Assembly: GCF_001518015.1 (NCBI RefSeq)
Contig: NZ_LPUY01000008.1
Span: forward strand, 62,001-126,000
DNA from: Tritonibacter horizontis
GTDB lineage: Bacteria; Pseudomonadota; Alphaproteobacteria; Rhodobacterales; Rhodobacteraceae
DNA length: 64,000 nt
Direction: 5' to 3'
In this document: piece by piece, positions 27,393 through 36,491 of the stretch
How positions within the stretch are numbered: the stretch's first letter is position 1
Layout: each line of letters begins with the position of its first letter
Translations under genes and position numbers: made by a program
The notes under the pieces: model-generated
Databases searched by the model: none
Told to the model about the DNA's origin: nothing
Seen by the model: the letters and a program-made list of their open reading frames with translations, nothing else

Positions 27393-27428
27393 ATGGTTAA
27401 CACCCATATTTTTCAGGGTGTTAACCAT
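27393..27428. repeat. 13-bp perfect inverted repeat in the origin tract
   Basis: ATGGTTAACACCC (27393-27405) and GGGTGTTAACCAT (27416-27428) flank a 10-base AT-rich loop. Both arms carry GTTAAC. It could be a protein-binding dyad or an extruding hairpin at the origin; as a transcription terminator it is unlikely, because no gene ends into it. Confidence 0.75.
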
Positions 27429-27532
27429 TTATTCAGGTCTGTGTCAGGAATGTGGCGCAAAATCTGTCCACGTTGTGAGTAGCAGTGCGAATGACTCGAT
27501 AATCCACCGAAAACAGGGTGCACTACAAAAAC

Positions 27533-27563
27533 ATCATCCTTATAAAACTAATTAATATTTAAG
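27533..27563. other. AT-rich block, candidate DNA unwinding element
   Basis: A run dominated by A and T (CTTATAAAACTAATTAATAT is its core, then TTAAGG) lies between the DnaA boxes and hemJ, the usual position for the strand-opening element of a bacterial origin. It may also contain the hemJ promoter. Confidence 0.55.
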
Positions 27564-27602
27564 GGGGGCCCATGGGTCCTGTTCGGAACAAGGAACCCGA
27601 TC

Positions 27603-28058
27603 ATGGACCTGACAGATCTGATGTTCACCCTCTACCCCTATGCGAAATCTCTTCACATCATGGCAGTGCTGAGCTGGATGGCAGGGCTGTTCTATCTTCC
27701 ACGGCTTTTTGTGTATCACGTCGAGCAAGCTCAGAAATATGAACAGATCCAGCCGATCTTCGTGACGATGGAACAGAAGCTGTTGAAACTGATCATGCGA
27801 CCAGCCAGCATTGTGGCATGGGCTGCAGGGCTGTTCATGGTCTTCACACCAGGGATCGTTGATTGGTCCTACGTCTGGCCCTGGACCAAAGGCGCATCCG
27901 TGCTTGCGATGACCTGGTTTCACCACTGGCTGATACGACGTCAAGCAGCCTTCGCTACGGGTGAAAACAAGCTCACTGGGCGGCAATATCGGTTGATGAA
28001 CGAGGTCCCGACCCTTCTGATGGTCATCATCGTTGTATCGGTCGTTTTCAAGTTCTGA
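27603..28058 (+). CDS. hemJ: Protoporphyrinogen oxidase HemJ
   Basis: Membrane enzyme that oxidises protoporphyrinogen IX to protoporphyrin IX, the penultimate step of heme synthesis, in most alphaproteobacteria lacking HemY and HemG. The 151-residue protein has four membrane segments and the family motif SLHIMAVLSWMAGLFYLPRLFVYH split across helix 1, with the conserved His at 18, and MRPASIVAWAAGL. An AAGGAA site precedes the ATG at 27603. It is the first gene right of the putative origin. Confidence 0.93.
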   Translation: MDLTDLMFTLYPYAKSLHIMAVLSWMAGLFYLPRLFVYHVEQAQKYEQIQPIFVTMEQKLLKLIMRPASIVAWAAGLFMVFTPGIVDWSYVWPWTKGASVLAMTWFHHWLIRRQAAFATGENKLTGRQYRLMNEVPTLLMVIIVVSVVFKF

Positions 28059-28059
28059 C

Positions 28060-28073
28060 GTGTCATTTGACAC
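28060..28073. promoter_or_regulatory. Short dyad between hemJ and rho
   Basis: GTGTCATTTGACAC (6-bp arms around TT) lies 2 bases after the hemJ stop and 112 bases before rho. It could be an operator for rho or a weak 3' hairpin of hemJ; there is no T run. Confidence 0.25.
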
Positions 28074-28185
28074 AGACCAGCAGACCCAGTACTAACGGCC
28101 CAGCGGACCCGTCCGGGATTCCCGCCATTTCCGTATCTTTATCGTGATGTCCTCTGCTGGCAGAGGGAACAAGGGCCGTTTGTGA

Positions 28186-29457
28186 ATGACCGAGCAATCT
28201 CTGAATCTTTCTGATCTCAAGGCCAAAAGCCCCAAGGACCTCCTCGCCATGGCTGAGGAGCTGGAGATCGAGAATGCCTCGACCATGCGCAAGGGCGAGA
28301 TGATGTTCCAGATCCTGCGCGAACGCGCCGATGAGGGATGGGAAATCGCCGGCGATGGCGTTTTGGAAGTGCTTCAAGACGGTTTCGGCTTTCTGCGGTC
28401 GCCAGAGGCCAACTATCTGCCTGGTCCGGATGATATCTACGTTTCTCCTGACATGATCCGACAGTTGTCGCTGCGCACTGGCGATACGGTCGAGGGTCAG
28501 ATCAAGGCGCCGCTTGAAAACGAACGCTATTTTGCGCTGACAACGGTCACCAAAATCAACTTTGAAGAGCCTGAAAAGGCACGCCACAAAATTGCGTTTG
28601 ATAACCTGACGCCGCTTTATCCTGACGAGCGGATGACCATGGAAATCGAAGATCACTCTGCCAAGGATCGGTCTTCGCGAGTGATTGATCTGGTTGCGCC
28701 GATAGGCAAGGGCCAGCGGTCCCTGATCGTTGCGCCACCACGGACCGGTAAAACGGTTCTGTTGCAGAATATTGCGCATTCGATCGAGCAAAATCACCCG
28801 GAATGCTATCTGATCGTTTTGCTGATCGACGAACGTCCCGAAGAGGTGACAGACATGCAACGTTCGGTCAAAGGTGAGGTTGTCTCCTCTACCTTCGACG
28901 AACCCGCTGCGCGTCACGTGGCCGTCTCTGAAATGGTGATCGAAAAAGCGAAACGGCTCGTCGAACACAAACGAGATGTTGTTATTCTTCTGGACTCCAT
29001 CACAAGACTTGGCCGAGCCTTCAACACTGTTGTGCCATCTTCCGGCAAAGTGCTGACAGGTGGTGTTGATGCAAATGCGCTGCAACGTCCAAAACGGTTC
29101 TTTGGGGCGGCACGGAACATCGAAGAGGGCGGATCTCTGACGATTATCGCGACTGCTCTGATCGACACCGGCAGTCGGATGGATGAAGTTATCTTTGAAG
29201 AATTCAAAGGTACGGGCAACTCCGAGATCGTTCTGGACCGCAAGATTGCCGACAAACGGGTGTTCCCCGCAATCGACATCCTCAAGTCTGGAACCCGGAA
29301 GGAAGAGCTCCTGGTCGACAAGGTGGATCTGGCAAAAACCTTTGTTCTGCGGCGTATTCTGAACCCGATGGGGACAACGGACGCCATCGAGTTCCTGCTC
29401 TCTAAGCTCAAGCAAACAAAGACAAATACGGAATTCTTCGACTCAATGAACACCTAG
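28186..29457 (+). CDS. rho: Transcription termination factor Rho
   Basis: Hexameric RNA helicase that ends transcription of untranslated RNA. The 423-residue protein has the N-terminal helix bundle, the RNA-binding cold-shock-like domain with [23 protein letters not shown], the P-loop [11 protein letters not shown] near residue 183, the RERPEEV-type Q-loop region and a conserved C-terminus. Length is standard. The ATG at 28186 follows an AAGGG site. Codon use changes to a more AT-rich style in the next gene (mnmE), not in rho. Confidence 0.97.
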   Translation: MTEQSLNLSDLKAKSPKDLLAMAEELEIENASTMRKGEMMFQILRERADEGWEIAGDGVLEVLQDGFGFLRSPEANYLPGPDDIYVSPDMIRQLSLRTGDTVEGQIKAPLENERYFALTTVTKINFEEPEKARHKIAFDNLTPLYPDERMTMEIEDHSAKDRSSRVIDLVAPIGKGQRSLIVAPPRTGKTVLLQNIAHSIEQNHPECYLIVLLIDERPEEVTDMQRSVKGEVVSSTFDEPAARHVAVSEMVIEKAKRLVEHKRDVVILLDSITRLGRAFNTVVPSSGKVLTGGVDANALQRPKRFFGAARNIEEGGSLTIIATALIDTGSRMDEVIFEEFKGTGNSEIVLDRKIADKRVFPAIDILKSGTRKEELLVDKVDLAKTFVLRRILNPMGTTDAIEFLLSKLKQTKTNTEFFDSMNT

Positions 29458-29486
29458 ATCAGGCAGGGCGATCAAGAGGCCAAATC

Positions 29487-30773
29487 ATGGATACAATCTT
29501 TGCATTGGCCAGTGCCCAGGGTAAGGCCGGTGTTGCTGTAATACGTGTGTCTGGCCCTAGCGCGCTTGAGGTTGGGTCAACGCTGTCAGGTAAAACACTT
29601 CCTGATCGTGGTATGACATTTTCAATTTTGAAAAGTGATACTGGTGAGATTCTGGACGAAGCGCTTGTATTGTCGTTTCGCGGGCCAGAAAGTTTTACCG
29701 GGGAAGATGTCGTCGAGTTCCAAGTTCATGGCAGCAACGCCGTTGTCGCCGCAATGCTCGATGAGCTGGAGAAGCTGAGCAACGTTAGACTTGCGGAGCC
29801 TGGCGAATTCACACGCCGCGCGATGGACAATGCAAAGTTGGATCTTACTCAGGTCGAAGGACTTGCCGATCTCATCGATGCAGAAACAGAAATGCAGCGA
29901 AAGCAAGCTCAAGTTATCCTGTCAGGGGGCTTGCGAAAGATAGCCGATCGCTGGAGATCCGATCTCATTCGCGCGGCGTCTCTTATCGAAGTAACGATTG
30001 ATTTTGCGGATGAGGACGTACCGGTCGATGTTACCCCAGAAGTGAACAAGCTTCTTTCTGGAGTTATGTTTGATTTAAATAGGGAAATTGAAGGATTTTC
30101 TGTTTCCGAACGCATTCGATCCGGGTTTGAAGTCGCTATCATCGGAGCGCCCAACGTTGGAAAATCAACACTTCTGAATGCTCTTGCCGGGCGCGATGCT
30201 GCGATCACGTCTGAATATGCTGGTACGACCCGTGACGTTATTGAAGTCCGAATGGATCTCCATGGTCTTCCGGTGACCCTGCTTGATACCGCCGGTCTTC
30301 GTGATACTGATGATCATGTTGAAGGTATCGGTATTCAGCGTGCCCGGGATCGGGCGGAACAAGCTGATCTAAGAGTGTTTTTGGCGAATGAGCATGAAGT
30401 ACTAGATGTTCGTTTTGTAGACGGGGACATTCGACTTTTTCCAAAAGCAGATATGCGTCAGTCACCGGATGGGGCAATTTCTGGGAAAACGGGGGAGGGG
30501 ATTGATTATTTGGTTCAACATGTCTTTGAGACGTTGAAGAATCGGTCCGTCCATGCTGGAATTTCTACTCGTGCGCGACATCGGAACGCACTAAACCGCT
30601 GTTCTCAGAGTTTGGATCGCGCAATCCACGTCCTGAAAGATGGCCCGGAATTTTATGATATTGCGGCCGAAGAAATGAGATCCGCTATTCGGTCGATCGA
30701 AGGGCTTATCGGCCGGATAGGCGTAGAAAACCTACTGGATGAGATTTTTTCGAGTTTCTGCTTGGGTAAATGA
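29487..30773 (+). CDS. mnmE: tRNA uridine-5-carboxymethylaminomethyl synthesis GTPase MnmE
   Basis: With MnmG, makes the 5-carboxymethylaminomethyl group on wobble uridine 34. The 428-residue protein has the N-terminal folate-binding domain (MDTIFALASAQGKAGVAVIR), the G domain with GAPNVGKS at 220-227 and DTAGLRDT, and the terminal CLGK (catalytic Cys). The G4 NKxD region looks weak (FPKADMRQ), a point also seen in some alphaproteobacterial MnmE. It begins a low-GC stretch running through mnmG, rsmG and parA. The mnmG GTG is 13 bases downstream, inside a parS site. Confidence 0.95.
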   Translation: MDTIFALASAQGKAGVAVIRVSGPSALEVGSTLSGKTLPDRGMTFSILKSDTGEILDEALVLSFRGPESFTGEDVVEFQVHGSNAVVAAMLDELEKLSNVRLAEPGEFTRRAMDNAKLDLTQVEGLADLIDAETEMQRKQAQVILSGGLRKIADRWRSDLIRAASLIEVTIDFADEDVPVDVTPEVNKLLSGVMFDLNREIEGFSVSERIRSGFEVAIIGAPNVGKSTLLNALAGRDAAITSEYAGTTRDVIEVRMDLHGLPVTLLDTAGLRDTDDHVEGIGIQRARDRAEQADLRVFLANEHEVLDVRFVDGDIRLFPKADMRQSPDGAISGKTGEGIDYLVQHVFETLKNRSVHAGISTRARHRNALNRCSQSLDRAIHVLKDGPEFYDIAAEEMRSAIRSIEGLIGRIGVENLLDEIFSSFCLGK

Positions 30774-30777
30774 GGAC

Positions 30778-30793
30778 TGTTTCACGTGAAACA
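30778..30793. other. parS centromere site 1
   Basis: TGTTTCACGTGAAACA, a perfect 16-bp palindrome identical to the universal ParB-binding parS sequence. It spans the mnmE-mnmG junction, with the mnmG GTG start codon in its centre (30786). Confidence 0.95.
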
Positions 30794-32660
30794 TTCAAAC
30801 TACGATGTAATCGTCGTCGGCGGTGGTCATGCCGGAACCGAGGCCGCACACGCTTCCGCTAGAATGGGCGCGAAGACGGCTTTGATTACGCTGTCCAAAG
30901 ATAGCATCGGAGTGATGTCTTGTAACCCAGCCATCGGAGGTTTGGGAAAGGGACATCTTGTTCGAGAGATCGATGCGATGGACGGTGTTATGGGACGCGT
31001 GGCTGATCTCGCCGGAATTCAGTTTCGATTGCTGAATCGCCGCAAGGGACCGGCAGTTCAAGGTCCAAGAGCGCAGGCAGACCGAGCGATATATCGGTCC
31101 GCGGTTCTCAATGCTACCGAATCACAATCCAACCTTGATATCATTCAGGGAGAAGTTGTAGATTTTCTCGGACATAGTGCTCATCAGGTGACCGGTGTGG
31201 AGCTTGCAGATGGAAGTGAAGTGACTGCTAAAGCCGTGGTCCTTACATCTGGTACCTTCCTGAACGGCGTAATTCATATCGGCGATGTTTCGCATGCCGG
31301 CGGTCGCATGGGAGATAAACCTTCCATCCGTTTGGCACTGCGGCTCAAATATTTCGAACTTCCGCTAGGACGGTTGAAAACAGGGACTCCGCCGAGGTTG
31401 GATGGAAAAAGCATCGATTGGGAGAGACTTGAAACCCAACCTGGTGATGATGATCCGACCTTCTTTTCCTTTCTCACTTCGAAAGTGTCTGTCGACCAGA
31501 TTTCTTGTGGAATAACCCATACAAACGAAAAAACTCACCAAATCATCAGGGAAAATCTCGAACGCTCAGCTATGTACGGCGGTCATATTGAGGGAATTGG
31601 ACCGAGATACTGTCCCTCGATCGAAGATAAGGTCGTGCGATTTGCAGAAAAGACATCCCATCAAATTTTTCTGGAGCCGGAAGGGCTAAATACTTCGACG
31701 GTATATCCGAACGGAATTTCCACCAGTTTGCCTGAGTCTGTACAGGTTGAATATGTCCGCTCTATCGTTGGCCTTGAAAACGCAAAGATCTCACAGCCCG
31801 GTTACGCAATCGAGTACGACTTTGTCGATCCCAGATCTCTGCGATTGACACTGGAATTGAAGAGTGTTGGCGGGCTTTTCTTTGCAGGGCAAATCAATGG
31901 TACGACTGGCTATGAAGAAGCAGCCGCGCAAGGTCTCGTTGCCGGGCTGAATGCGGCGTGTAAAAGCCTTGGTAAAGAGCAGGTAGAGTTTAGTCGATCC
32001 AATAGCTACATCGGCGTTATGATCGACGATCTGGTGACGAATGGCGTATCTGAGCCTTACAGGATGTTCACGTCACGGGCGGAGTTCAGGCTGTCGTTGC
32101 GGGCGGATAATGCTGATCAACGTCTGACGCCGATAGGCCAGAATTTGGGTTGTGTTACCGAAGCGCGCAGTCGACAATTCGAAAAGAAAATTGAAGCGCT
32201 GAAATCTGCTACCGCTCTGTTGGCTTCCTCATCGTTCACTCCGAAACAGTTGAATGATGTGGGTGTGCGAGCCAACGAGGATGGAAAACGTCGGAGTGGA
32301 CGAGAGGTTTTGGCATTTCCTGATGTCGCATTTGAGGACTTGGTGCCGTTAATCCCATCATTGTCCAGCGTGAGTGGCGATATTCGCCAACAAGTGACGC
32401 GAGAGGCGTTATACGCTAACTATATTGAGCGTCAAAACCGGGAGGTTTCGTTGTTGAAAAAGGACGAACAACATATAATTCCTGGTGATTTTGACTATCA
32501 AATTGAAGGCCTGTCGACGGAACTTCGGCAGAAGCTTAATAGGGTAAAGCCTGAAAATTTGGCGCAAGCTGCACGAATTGATGGCATCACGCCCGCGGCG
32601 CTGGCCTTGGTTCTTGGGACACTTAAGCGAAGAGAGCGATTTGAGGCGAAATCAGCATGA
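30786..32660 (+). CDS. mnmG: tRNA uridine-5-carboxymethylaminomethyl enzyme MnmG (GidA)
   Basis: FAD enzyme partner of MnmE in wobble uridine modification. The 624-residue protein has the FAD-binding [53 protein letters not shown] and [18 protein letters not shown]. The start is a GTG located inside parS, with GAGGA 9-10 bases upstream; no ATG alternative gives the family N-terminus. It overlaps rsmG by 4 bases. Nucleotide composition is clearly more AT-rich than in the flanking 20 kb. Confidence 0.96.
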   Translation: MKHSNYDVIVVGGGHAGTEAAHASARMGAKTALITLSKDSIGVMSCNPAIGGLGKGHLVREIDAMDGVMGRVADLAGIQFRLLNRRKGPAVQGPRAQADRAIYRSAVLNATESQSNLDIIQGEVVDFLGHSAHQVTGVELADGSEVTAKAVVLTSGTFLNGVIHIGDVSHAGGRMGDKPSIRLALRLKYFELPLGRLKTGTPPRLDGKSIDWERLETQPGDDDPTFFSFLTSKVSVDQISCGITHTNEKTHQIIRENLERSAMYGGHIEGIGPRYCPSIEDKVVRFAEKTSHQIFLEPEGLNTSTVYPNGISTSLPESVQVEYVRSIVGLENAKISQPGYAIEYDFVDPRSLRLTLELKSVGGLFFAGQINGTTGYEEAAAQGLVAGLNAACKSLGKEQVEFSRSNSYIGVMIDDLVTNGVSEPYRMFTSRAEFRLSLRADNADQRLTPIGQNLGCVTEARSRQFEKKIEALKSATALLASSSFTPKQLNDVGVRANEDGKRRSGREVLAFPDVAFEDLVPLIPSLSSVSGDIRQQVTREALYANYIERQNREVSLLKKDEQHIIPGDFDYQIEGLSTELRQKLNRVKPENLAQAARIDGITPAALALVLGTLKRRERFEAKSA

Positions 32661-33274
32661 GCGTCGATCTTGTTCGAGCCCATTTCAATGTTTCACGTGA
32701 AACATCGGAGCGGCTGGATATTTTTGCAGCAACGCTGAAAAAGTGGAATCCAAAGATAAATTTGGTTTCTAAAGGCAGTCTGACATGTCTGTGGGAGCGG
32801 CATATCCTGGACAGTATCCAGGTCTTCCATGCGGTGGAGACGCCACCGTCGTGGCTGGATCTTGGAAGCGGAGGAGGGCTGCCAGGTTTGATCGTTGCCA
32901 TTCTTGCTGCCGAACTTTCGCCCAAAACCTTGATCACCTTGATTGAAAGTGACCAACGAAAATGTGCGTTTTTGAGAAATGTAGCTAGAGAATGTGAAAT
33001 CTCAGTCTTGGTGAAGTCCGAACGCATTGAGACAGCTGATCCAGAGAACGCACATGTGATTTCCGCGCGTGCCCTTGCGGATTTAGATACCCTTTTGTCG
33101 TTTTCAAAACGACATCTTCAACAAGGTGGCGTTTCAGTCTTTCCAAAAGGCGAAAGCTGGAAAAAAGAAGTGGATAACGCTCGCGAACGATGGCGGTTTG
33201 AATGCGAAGAGATTACAAGTCTAACTGAGCCTGAGGCTGTCATTCTCAAGATCAAGGGAGTAGAGCGTGTCTGA
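32657..33274 (+). CDS. rsmG: 16S rRNA (guanine-N7) methyltransferase RsmG (GidB)
   Basis: Methylates N7 of G527 (E. coli numbering) in 16S rRNA; loss gives low-level streptomycin resistance. The 205-residue protein has the SAM-binding [17 protein letters not shown] (from residue 65) and [18 protein letters not shown], and SARALADL. The segment NVSRET near residue 11-16 is encoded by a parS site, which constrains these codons. It overlaps mnmG by 4 bases and parA by 8. Confidence 0.95.
   Translation: MSVDLVRAHFNVSRETSERLDIFAATLKKWNPKINLVSKGSLTCLWERHILDSIQVFHAVETPPSWLDLGSGGGLPGLIVAILAAELSPKTLITLIESDQRKCAFLRNVARECEISVLVKSERIETADPENAHVISARALADLDTLLSFSKRHLQQGGVSVFPKGESWKKEVDNARERWRFECEEITSLTEPEAVILKIKGVERV
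32689..32704. other. parS centromere site 2
   Basis: A second perfect copy of TGTTTCACGTGAAACA, inside the rsmG reading frame, where it encodes part of NVSRETS. It is 1.9 kb from site 1 and 0.6 kb before parA. Confidence 0.95.
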
Positions 33275-34079
33275 CATGTCCCGTTTGGGAGACCCCCGCA
33301 TAATTGCCATTGCAAACCAGAAGGGTGGGGTAGGTAAGACAACCACAGCAATAAACCTCGCGGCAGCCTTGGTAGAAGAGGGGATGCGCGTCCTACTTGT
33401 TGATTTGGATCCTCAGGGCAACGCATCGACAGGTTTGGGTGTGGAAGCGGATGCACGCGAACACACCACCTATGACCTTCTCGTTGAATCAGCGGATTTG
33501 TCCGATGTGATCAGACAGACCGATCTAGATGACCTTTGTATTATTCCTGCAACCGTCGATTTGAGCTCTGCGGATATCGAGCTTATTTCAAATGAGAAGC
33601 GAAGCTACCTGCTACATGATGCTTTGCGACAACCGGCAATGGCAGAATATGATTGGGACTATATTCTGATTGATTGCCCTCCATCTCTCAATCTTCTGAC
33701 CGTCAACGCTATGGTTGCCGCGCATTCGGTTCTGATTCCGCTTCAAAGTGAGTTTTTTGCCTTGGAGGGCCTGTCACAGCTGATGCTGACTATTCGAGAA
33801 GTTCGACAGGCTGCAAATCCCAAACTTCGGATCGAAGGCGTTGTGTTGACAATGTATGATCGTCGAAACAACCTGTCTCAACAGGTTGAGCAAGATGCGC
33901 GGGAAAACCTGGGAGATTTGGTGTTTCGAACCAAAATCCCACGCAATGTTCGTGTCAGCGAGGCGCCATCCTATGCCATGCCTGTGTTGAGCTACGATTC
34001 TACCTCTCTGGGAGCCAAGGCGTACCGACAGCTTGCCGGAGAATTGATTGCCAACAACCAAGAAGTAGCGGCCGAATAA
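33267..34079 (+). CDS. parA: Chromosome partitioning ATPase ParA
   Basis: Walker-type ATPase that forms the gradient driving ParB-parS complexes apart. The 270-residue protein has the deviant Walker A KGGVGKT at 19-25, the second-Lys signature of the family, [13 protein letters not shown] and [16 protein letters not shown]. There is no N-terminal DNA-binding extension, so it is a chromosomal-type ParA. The GTG at 33267 has GGGAG 6 bases upstream and overlaps rsmG by 8; an ATG at 33276 is the alternative. It is followed 12 bases later by parB. Confidence 0.96.
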   Translation: MSDMSRLGDPRIIAIANQKGGVGKTTTAINLAAALVEEGMRVLLVDLDPQGNASTGLGVEADAREHTTYDLLVESADLSDVIRQTDLDDLCIIPATVDLSSADIELISNEKRSYLLHDALRQPAMAEYDWDYILIDCPPSLNLLTVNAMVAAHSVLIPLQSEFFALEGLSQLMLTIREVRQAANPKLRIEGVVLTMYDRRNNLSQQVEQDARENLGDLVFRTKIPRNVRVSEAPSYAMPVLSYDSTSLGAKAYRQLAGELIANNQEVAAE

Positions 34080-34091
34080 AAGGGGCGAGTA

Positions 34092-34991
34092 ATGTCAGAT
34101 AAAAAACCCAAACCTCGGGGATTGGGCCGCGGGCTCTCCGCTCTTATGGCAGATGTCAACGCAGAACCGGTAAGCACGGACAGCGGTAGACCGCCTAGAA
34201 ATGCCGAAATCCTGGTTCCGACCGAAAAAGTACAGGCGAACCCGGATCAGCCGCGACGTCAATTTTTGCAGGAAGATCTTGATGATCTGACAGCTTCCAT
34301 CAAAGAAAAGGGGGTATTGCAGCCCCTTATTGTACGGCCACGCGATGGTGGAATGTATGAAATTGTCGCAGGCGAACGCCGCTGGCGTGCAGCACAGGCT
34401 GCTCAATTGCATGAGGTTCCTGTTCTTATTCGCGACTACTCCGATGTGGAAATGTTGGAAGTTGCGATTATTGAGAACATTCAACGTTCCGACCTGAATG
34501 CGTTGGAAGAAGCGCAAAGCTATAAGCAGCTGATGGACAAATTTGGACATACTCAGGAGAAAATGGCGGAGGCGCTGGGGAAAAGTCGCAGCCACATTGC
34601 CAACCTGGTTCGTTTATTGCATTTGCCGACCGACGTTCAAACCTTGGTACTTGATCGAAAGCTCTCAGCGGGGCACGCGCGCGCATTGATCACCTCTGAC
34701 AACGCGTCAGAGCTGGCAAAGCGGATCGTCAAAGGCGGGCTGTCTGTTCGCGCAACCGAAGCATTGGTCAAGAAAGACGCGGCAGGTGTCGCGGGATCCA
34801 GTTCGGCGAAAAAGCCGAAATCGCAGGCTGAGAAAGATGCAGATACGCGCGCGCTTGAATCTGATCTTTCGGCGATGGTGAGGATGAAGGTGTCGATTGA
34901 CCACAAACCTGGCGGTGAATCTGGTACGGTCACAATCACCTATGAGACGCTGGATCAGCTGGACGAACTTTGTAATCTTCTTAGCCGTTAG
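34092..34991 (+). CDS. parB: Chromosome partitioning protein ParB
   Basis: CTP-dependent DNA clamp that loads at parS and spreads to form the centromere complex. The 299-residue protein begins with the ParA-activating basic tail (KPKPRGLGRGLSALM), then the CTP-binding domain with QPRRQF and the GERRWRAAQAA motif, then the helix-turn-helix TQEKMAEALGKSRSHIANLVRLLHLP, a Lys/Ser linker and a C-terminal dimerisation domain. Its two likely loading sites are at 30778 and 32689. The last 11 bases overlap the convergent DUF454 gene. Confidence 0.97.
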   Translation: MSDKKPKPRGLGRGLSALMADVNAEPVSTDSGRPPRNAEILVPTEKVQANPDQPRRQFLQEDLDDLTASIKEKGVLQPLIVRPRDGGMYEIVAGERRWRAAQAAQLHEVPVLIRDYSDVEMLEVAIIENIQRSDLNALEEAQSYKQLMDKFGHTQEKMAEALGKSRSHIANLVRLLHLPTDVQTLVLDRKLSAGHARALITSDNASELAKRIVKGGLSVRATEALVKKDAAGVAGSSSAKKPKSQAEKDADTRALESDLSAMVRMKVSIDHKPGGESGTVTITYETLDQLDELCNLLSR

Positions 34992-35334
34992 GCCGTGACC
35001 AGATAAACAAGGTGACAAGGCTCAGGGCGGCAGCTTGAATCAAAAGCAACGGTGCTGGGACCTGTAAAACAAGAGAAATTGTGAATACGGCGGCGATCGA
35101 TACGGTGGCCGCCTTTTTTGCACGCGGCGAGATCGCGCCATGTTGCTGCCAGTCGAGAATGAGCGGACCAAAAACGCGATGCTCCATCAGCCAGCGGTGC
35201 AGGCGTTCCGACGACCGTGCAAAGAAGAAGGCTGACAGGAGTAAAAACGGAACTGTCGGCAGGAGCGGAAGGATCACCCCAAGGGTTGCGAGAAGCAACG
35301 AAATGAGACCGAGGAAGAGGTATATCACCTTCAT
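34981..35334 (-). CDS. DUF454 (YbaN-like) membrane protein
   Basis: A 117-residue inner-membrane protein of the DUF454/YbaN family with three hydrophobic segments: residues 1-40 hold two (VIYLFLGLISLLLATLGVIL then LPTVPFLLLSAFFFARSS), and 75-115 hold the last. PLLPTVPFLLL, RSSERLHRWLMEH and FGPLILDWQQHGAI are the family signature. Function is unknown. I use the ATG at 35334; a TTG at 35340 would add two residues. The start lies just past the hemW stop, so the two are likely co-transcribed. Confidence 0.88.
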   Translation of the reverse strand: MKVIYLFLGLISLLLATLGVILPLLPTVPFLLLSAFFFARSSERLHRWLMEHRVFGPLILDWQQHGAISPRAKKAATVSIAAVFTISLVLQVPAPLLLIQAAALSLVTLFIWSRPNG

Positions 35335-35336
35335 AA

Positions 35337-36491
35337 TCAATCCACTAGGAGTTCACGGAGAACAGCGTTGAGAACCGCACGTCCCTTGATCGTTGCGCGA
35401 AGCCGGTTGTTTTCGACGACAACCATTTCCAAGTCGCTCAGTTCATTCAACTTAACTGAGGAAAGCGGTCTACCGGAGAGGATCTGGTGTCTTTCAATAT
35501 CTAGACCTTCATATAGTCGCATACCCATCATCATGTGTTCGACCACTTGATCTTCTGGTGTCAGTACTTCGAAGGGAAATGTACCCTGGTTGTTCTCGAC
35601 AGCTTTCAACCACGCACCCGGTGCACGAGGCGATTCCGTTGCATAGCGTTGGTTCTTCAGGGTCAATCGTCCATGCGCCCCCGGGCCAACGCCGACGTAA
35701 TCTCCATATCGCCAATAGATTTTGTTGTGGCGGCTTTCCGCACCGGGCCTGGCATGGTTCGAGATTTCATATCCTGGCAAACCATGGGCCGCACAGATGT
35801 CTTGCGTCGCAATATACATGTCGGCTGCATTGTCATCTGTCGGCAGTTCACGGAGCTTGCCCCGCGCATAGCGATCACCAAAGGCAGTGCCGTCTTCGAT
35901 TGTCAGTTGATAGAGCGACAAGTGGTCAATCGCCATGTTGAGGGCTTCTGACAGTTCGCGTTCCCAACTTTGCAGAGATTGCCCCTGACGCGCATAGATC
36001 AGGTCAAAGCTCACACGGTCAAAGCAGGACCGGGCGACATCAAAGGCTTTCGTCGCCTCCGCGACGGTATGGATGCGACCCAGTCGCCGTAGATCTTCGT
36101 CATTCAGGGCCTGTATGCCCATCGAAATGCGATTTACGCCGGCGTCACGATACCCATTGAAACGGCCTGCTTCGACCGAGCCAGGGTTTGCCTCAAGCGA
36201 GATTTCAATATCGTTGGCAAAGGGCCAAATTTCCTTGGCGGTTTCGATCACCGCGGCAACGGTGTCCGGGTGCATCAAGGAGGGGGTGCCGCCGCCGAAG
36301 AAGATGCTGTTCAGAACACGGCCGGGAACCAGCGCGCCCATGCGATGAAGCTCTTTCTGATAGGCCTCAACCCAGACGGATTGGTCGATCTTTGAGACAA
36401 CATGGCTGTTGAAATCGCAATAGGGGCATTTGGCCTGGCAAAAGGGCCAATGGATGTAGAGGCCAAAGCCCCCATTGCGCCAATCATCCAC
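35337..36491 (-). CDS. hemW: Heme chaperone HemW (radical SAM)
   Basis: Radical-SAM protein that binds heme and transfers it to respiratory enzymes; often misnamed as oxygen-independent coproporphyrinogen oxidase. The radical-SAM cluster motif is CQAKCPYC (Cys18, 22, 25 from the chosen start), followed by FFGGGTPSL, and the length of 384 residues fits HemW rather than the longer HemN. I choose the GTG at 36491, which overlaps the rdgB stop by 8 bases and has AAAGG upstream; an ATG at 36524 is possible but lacks a site. Part of the minus-strand run rph-rdgB-hemW-DUF454. Confidence 0.9.
   Translation of the reverse strand: MDDWRNGGFGLYIHWPFCQAKCPYCDFNSHVVSKIDQSVWVEAYQKELHRMGALVPGRVLNSIFFGGGTPSLMHPDTVAAVIETAKEIWPFANDIEISLEANPGSVEAGRFNGYRDAGVNRISMGIQALNDEDLRRLGRIHTVAEATKAFDVARSCFDRVSFDLIYARQGQSLQSWERELSEALNMAIDHLSLYQLTIEDGTAFGDRYARGKLRELPTDDNAADMYIATQDICAAHGLPGYEISNHARPGAESRHNKIYWRYGDYVGVGPGAHGRLTLKNQRYATESPRAPGAWLKAVENNQGTFPFEVLTPEDQVVEHMMMGMRLYEGLDIERHQILSGRPLSSVKLNELSDLEMVVVENNRLRATIKGRAVLNAVLRELLVD

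Larger units (their letters stand above)
27185..27602. other. Putative chromosomal replication origin (oriC)
   Basis: A 418-base gene-free tract between divergent maf and hemJ. It holds a perfect DnaA box TTATCCACA (27365-27373), two 8/9 boxes on the minus strand (27184-27192 TGTGGAAAA; 27329-27337 CGTGGATAA), two 7/9 boxes (27311-27319 and 27500-27508), a 13-bp perfect inverted repeat (27393-27428), two GANTC methylation sites (27294-27298, 27493-27497) and an AT-rich block at 27533-27563. Genes on both sides point away, parABS lies 3-7 kb to the right, and maf/hem genes flank origins in many alphaproteobacteria. No start codon with a ribosome site gives a plausible protein here. Confidence 0.8.

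Noticed and set aside
28063-29415. 450-codon minus-strand ORF opposite rho
   Set aside because: Shadow of rho; no family features, and it would sit head-on to replication leaving the origin.
35337-36491. Oxygen-independent coproporphyrinogen III oxidase (HemN)
   Set aside because: Length near 384 residues and the HemW-type N-terminus favour the heme chaperone HemW.
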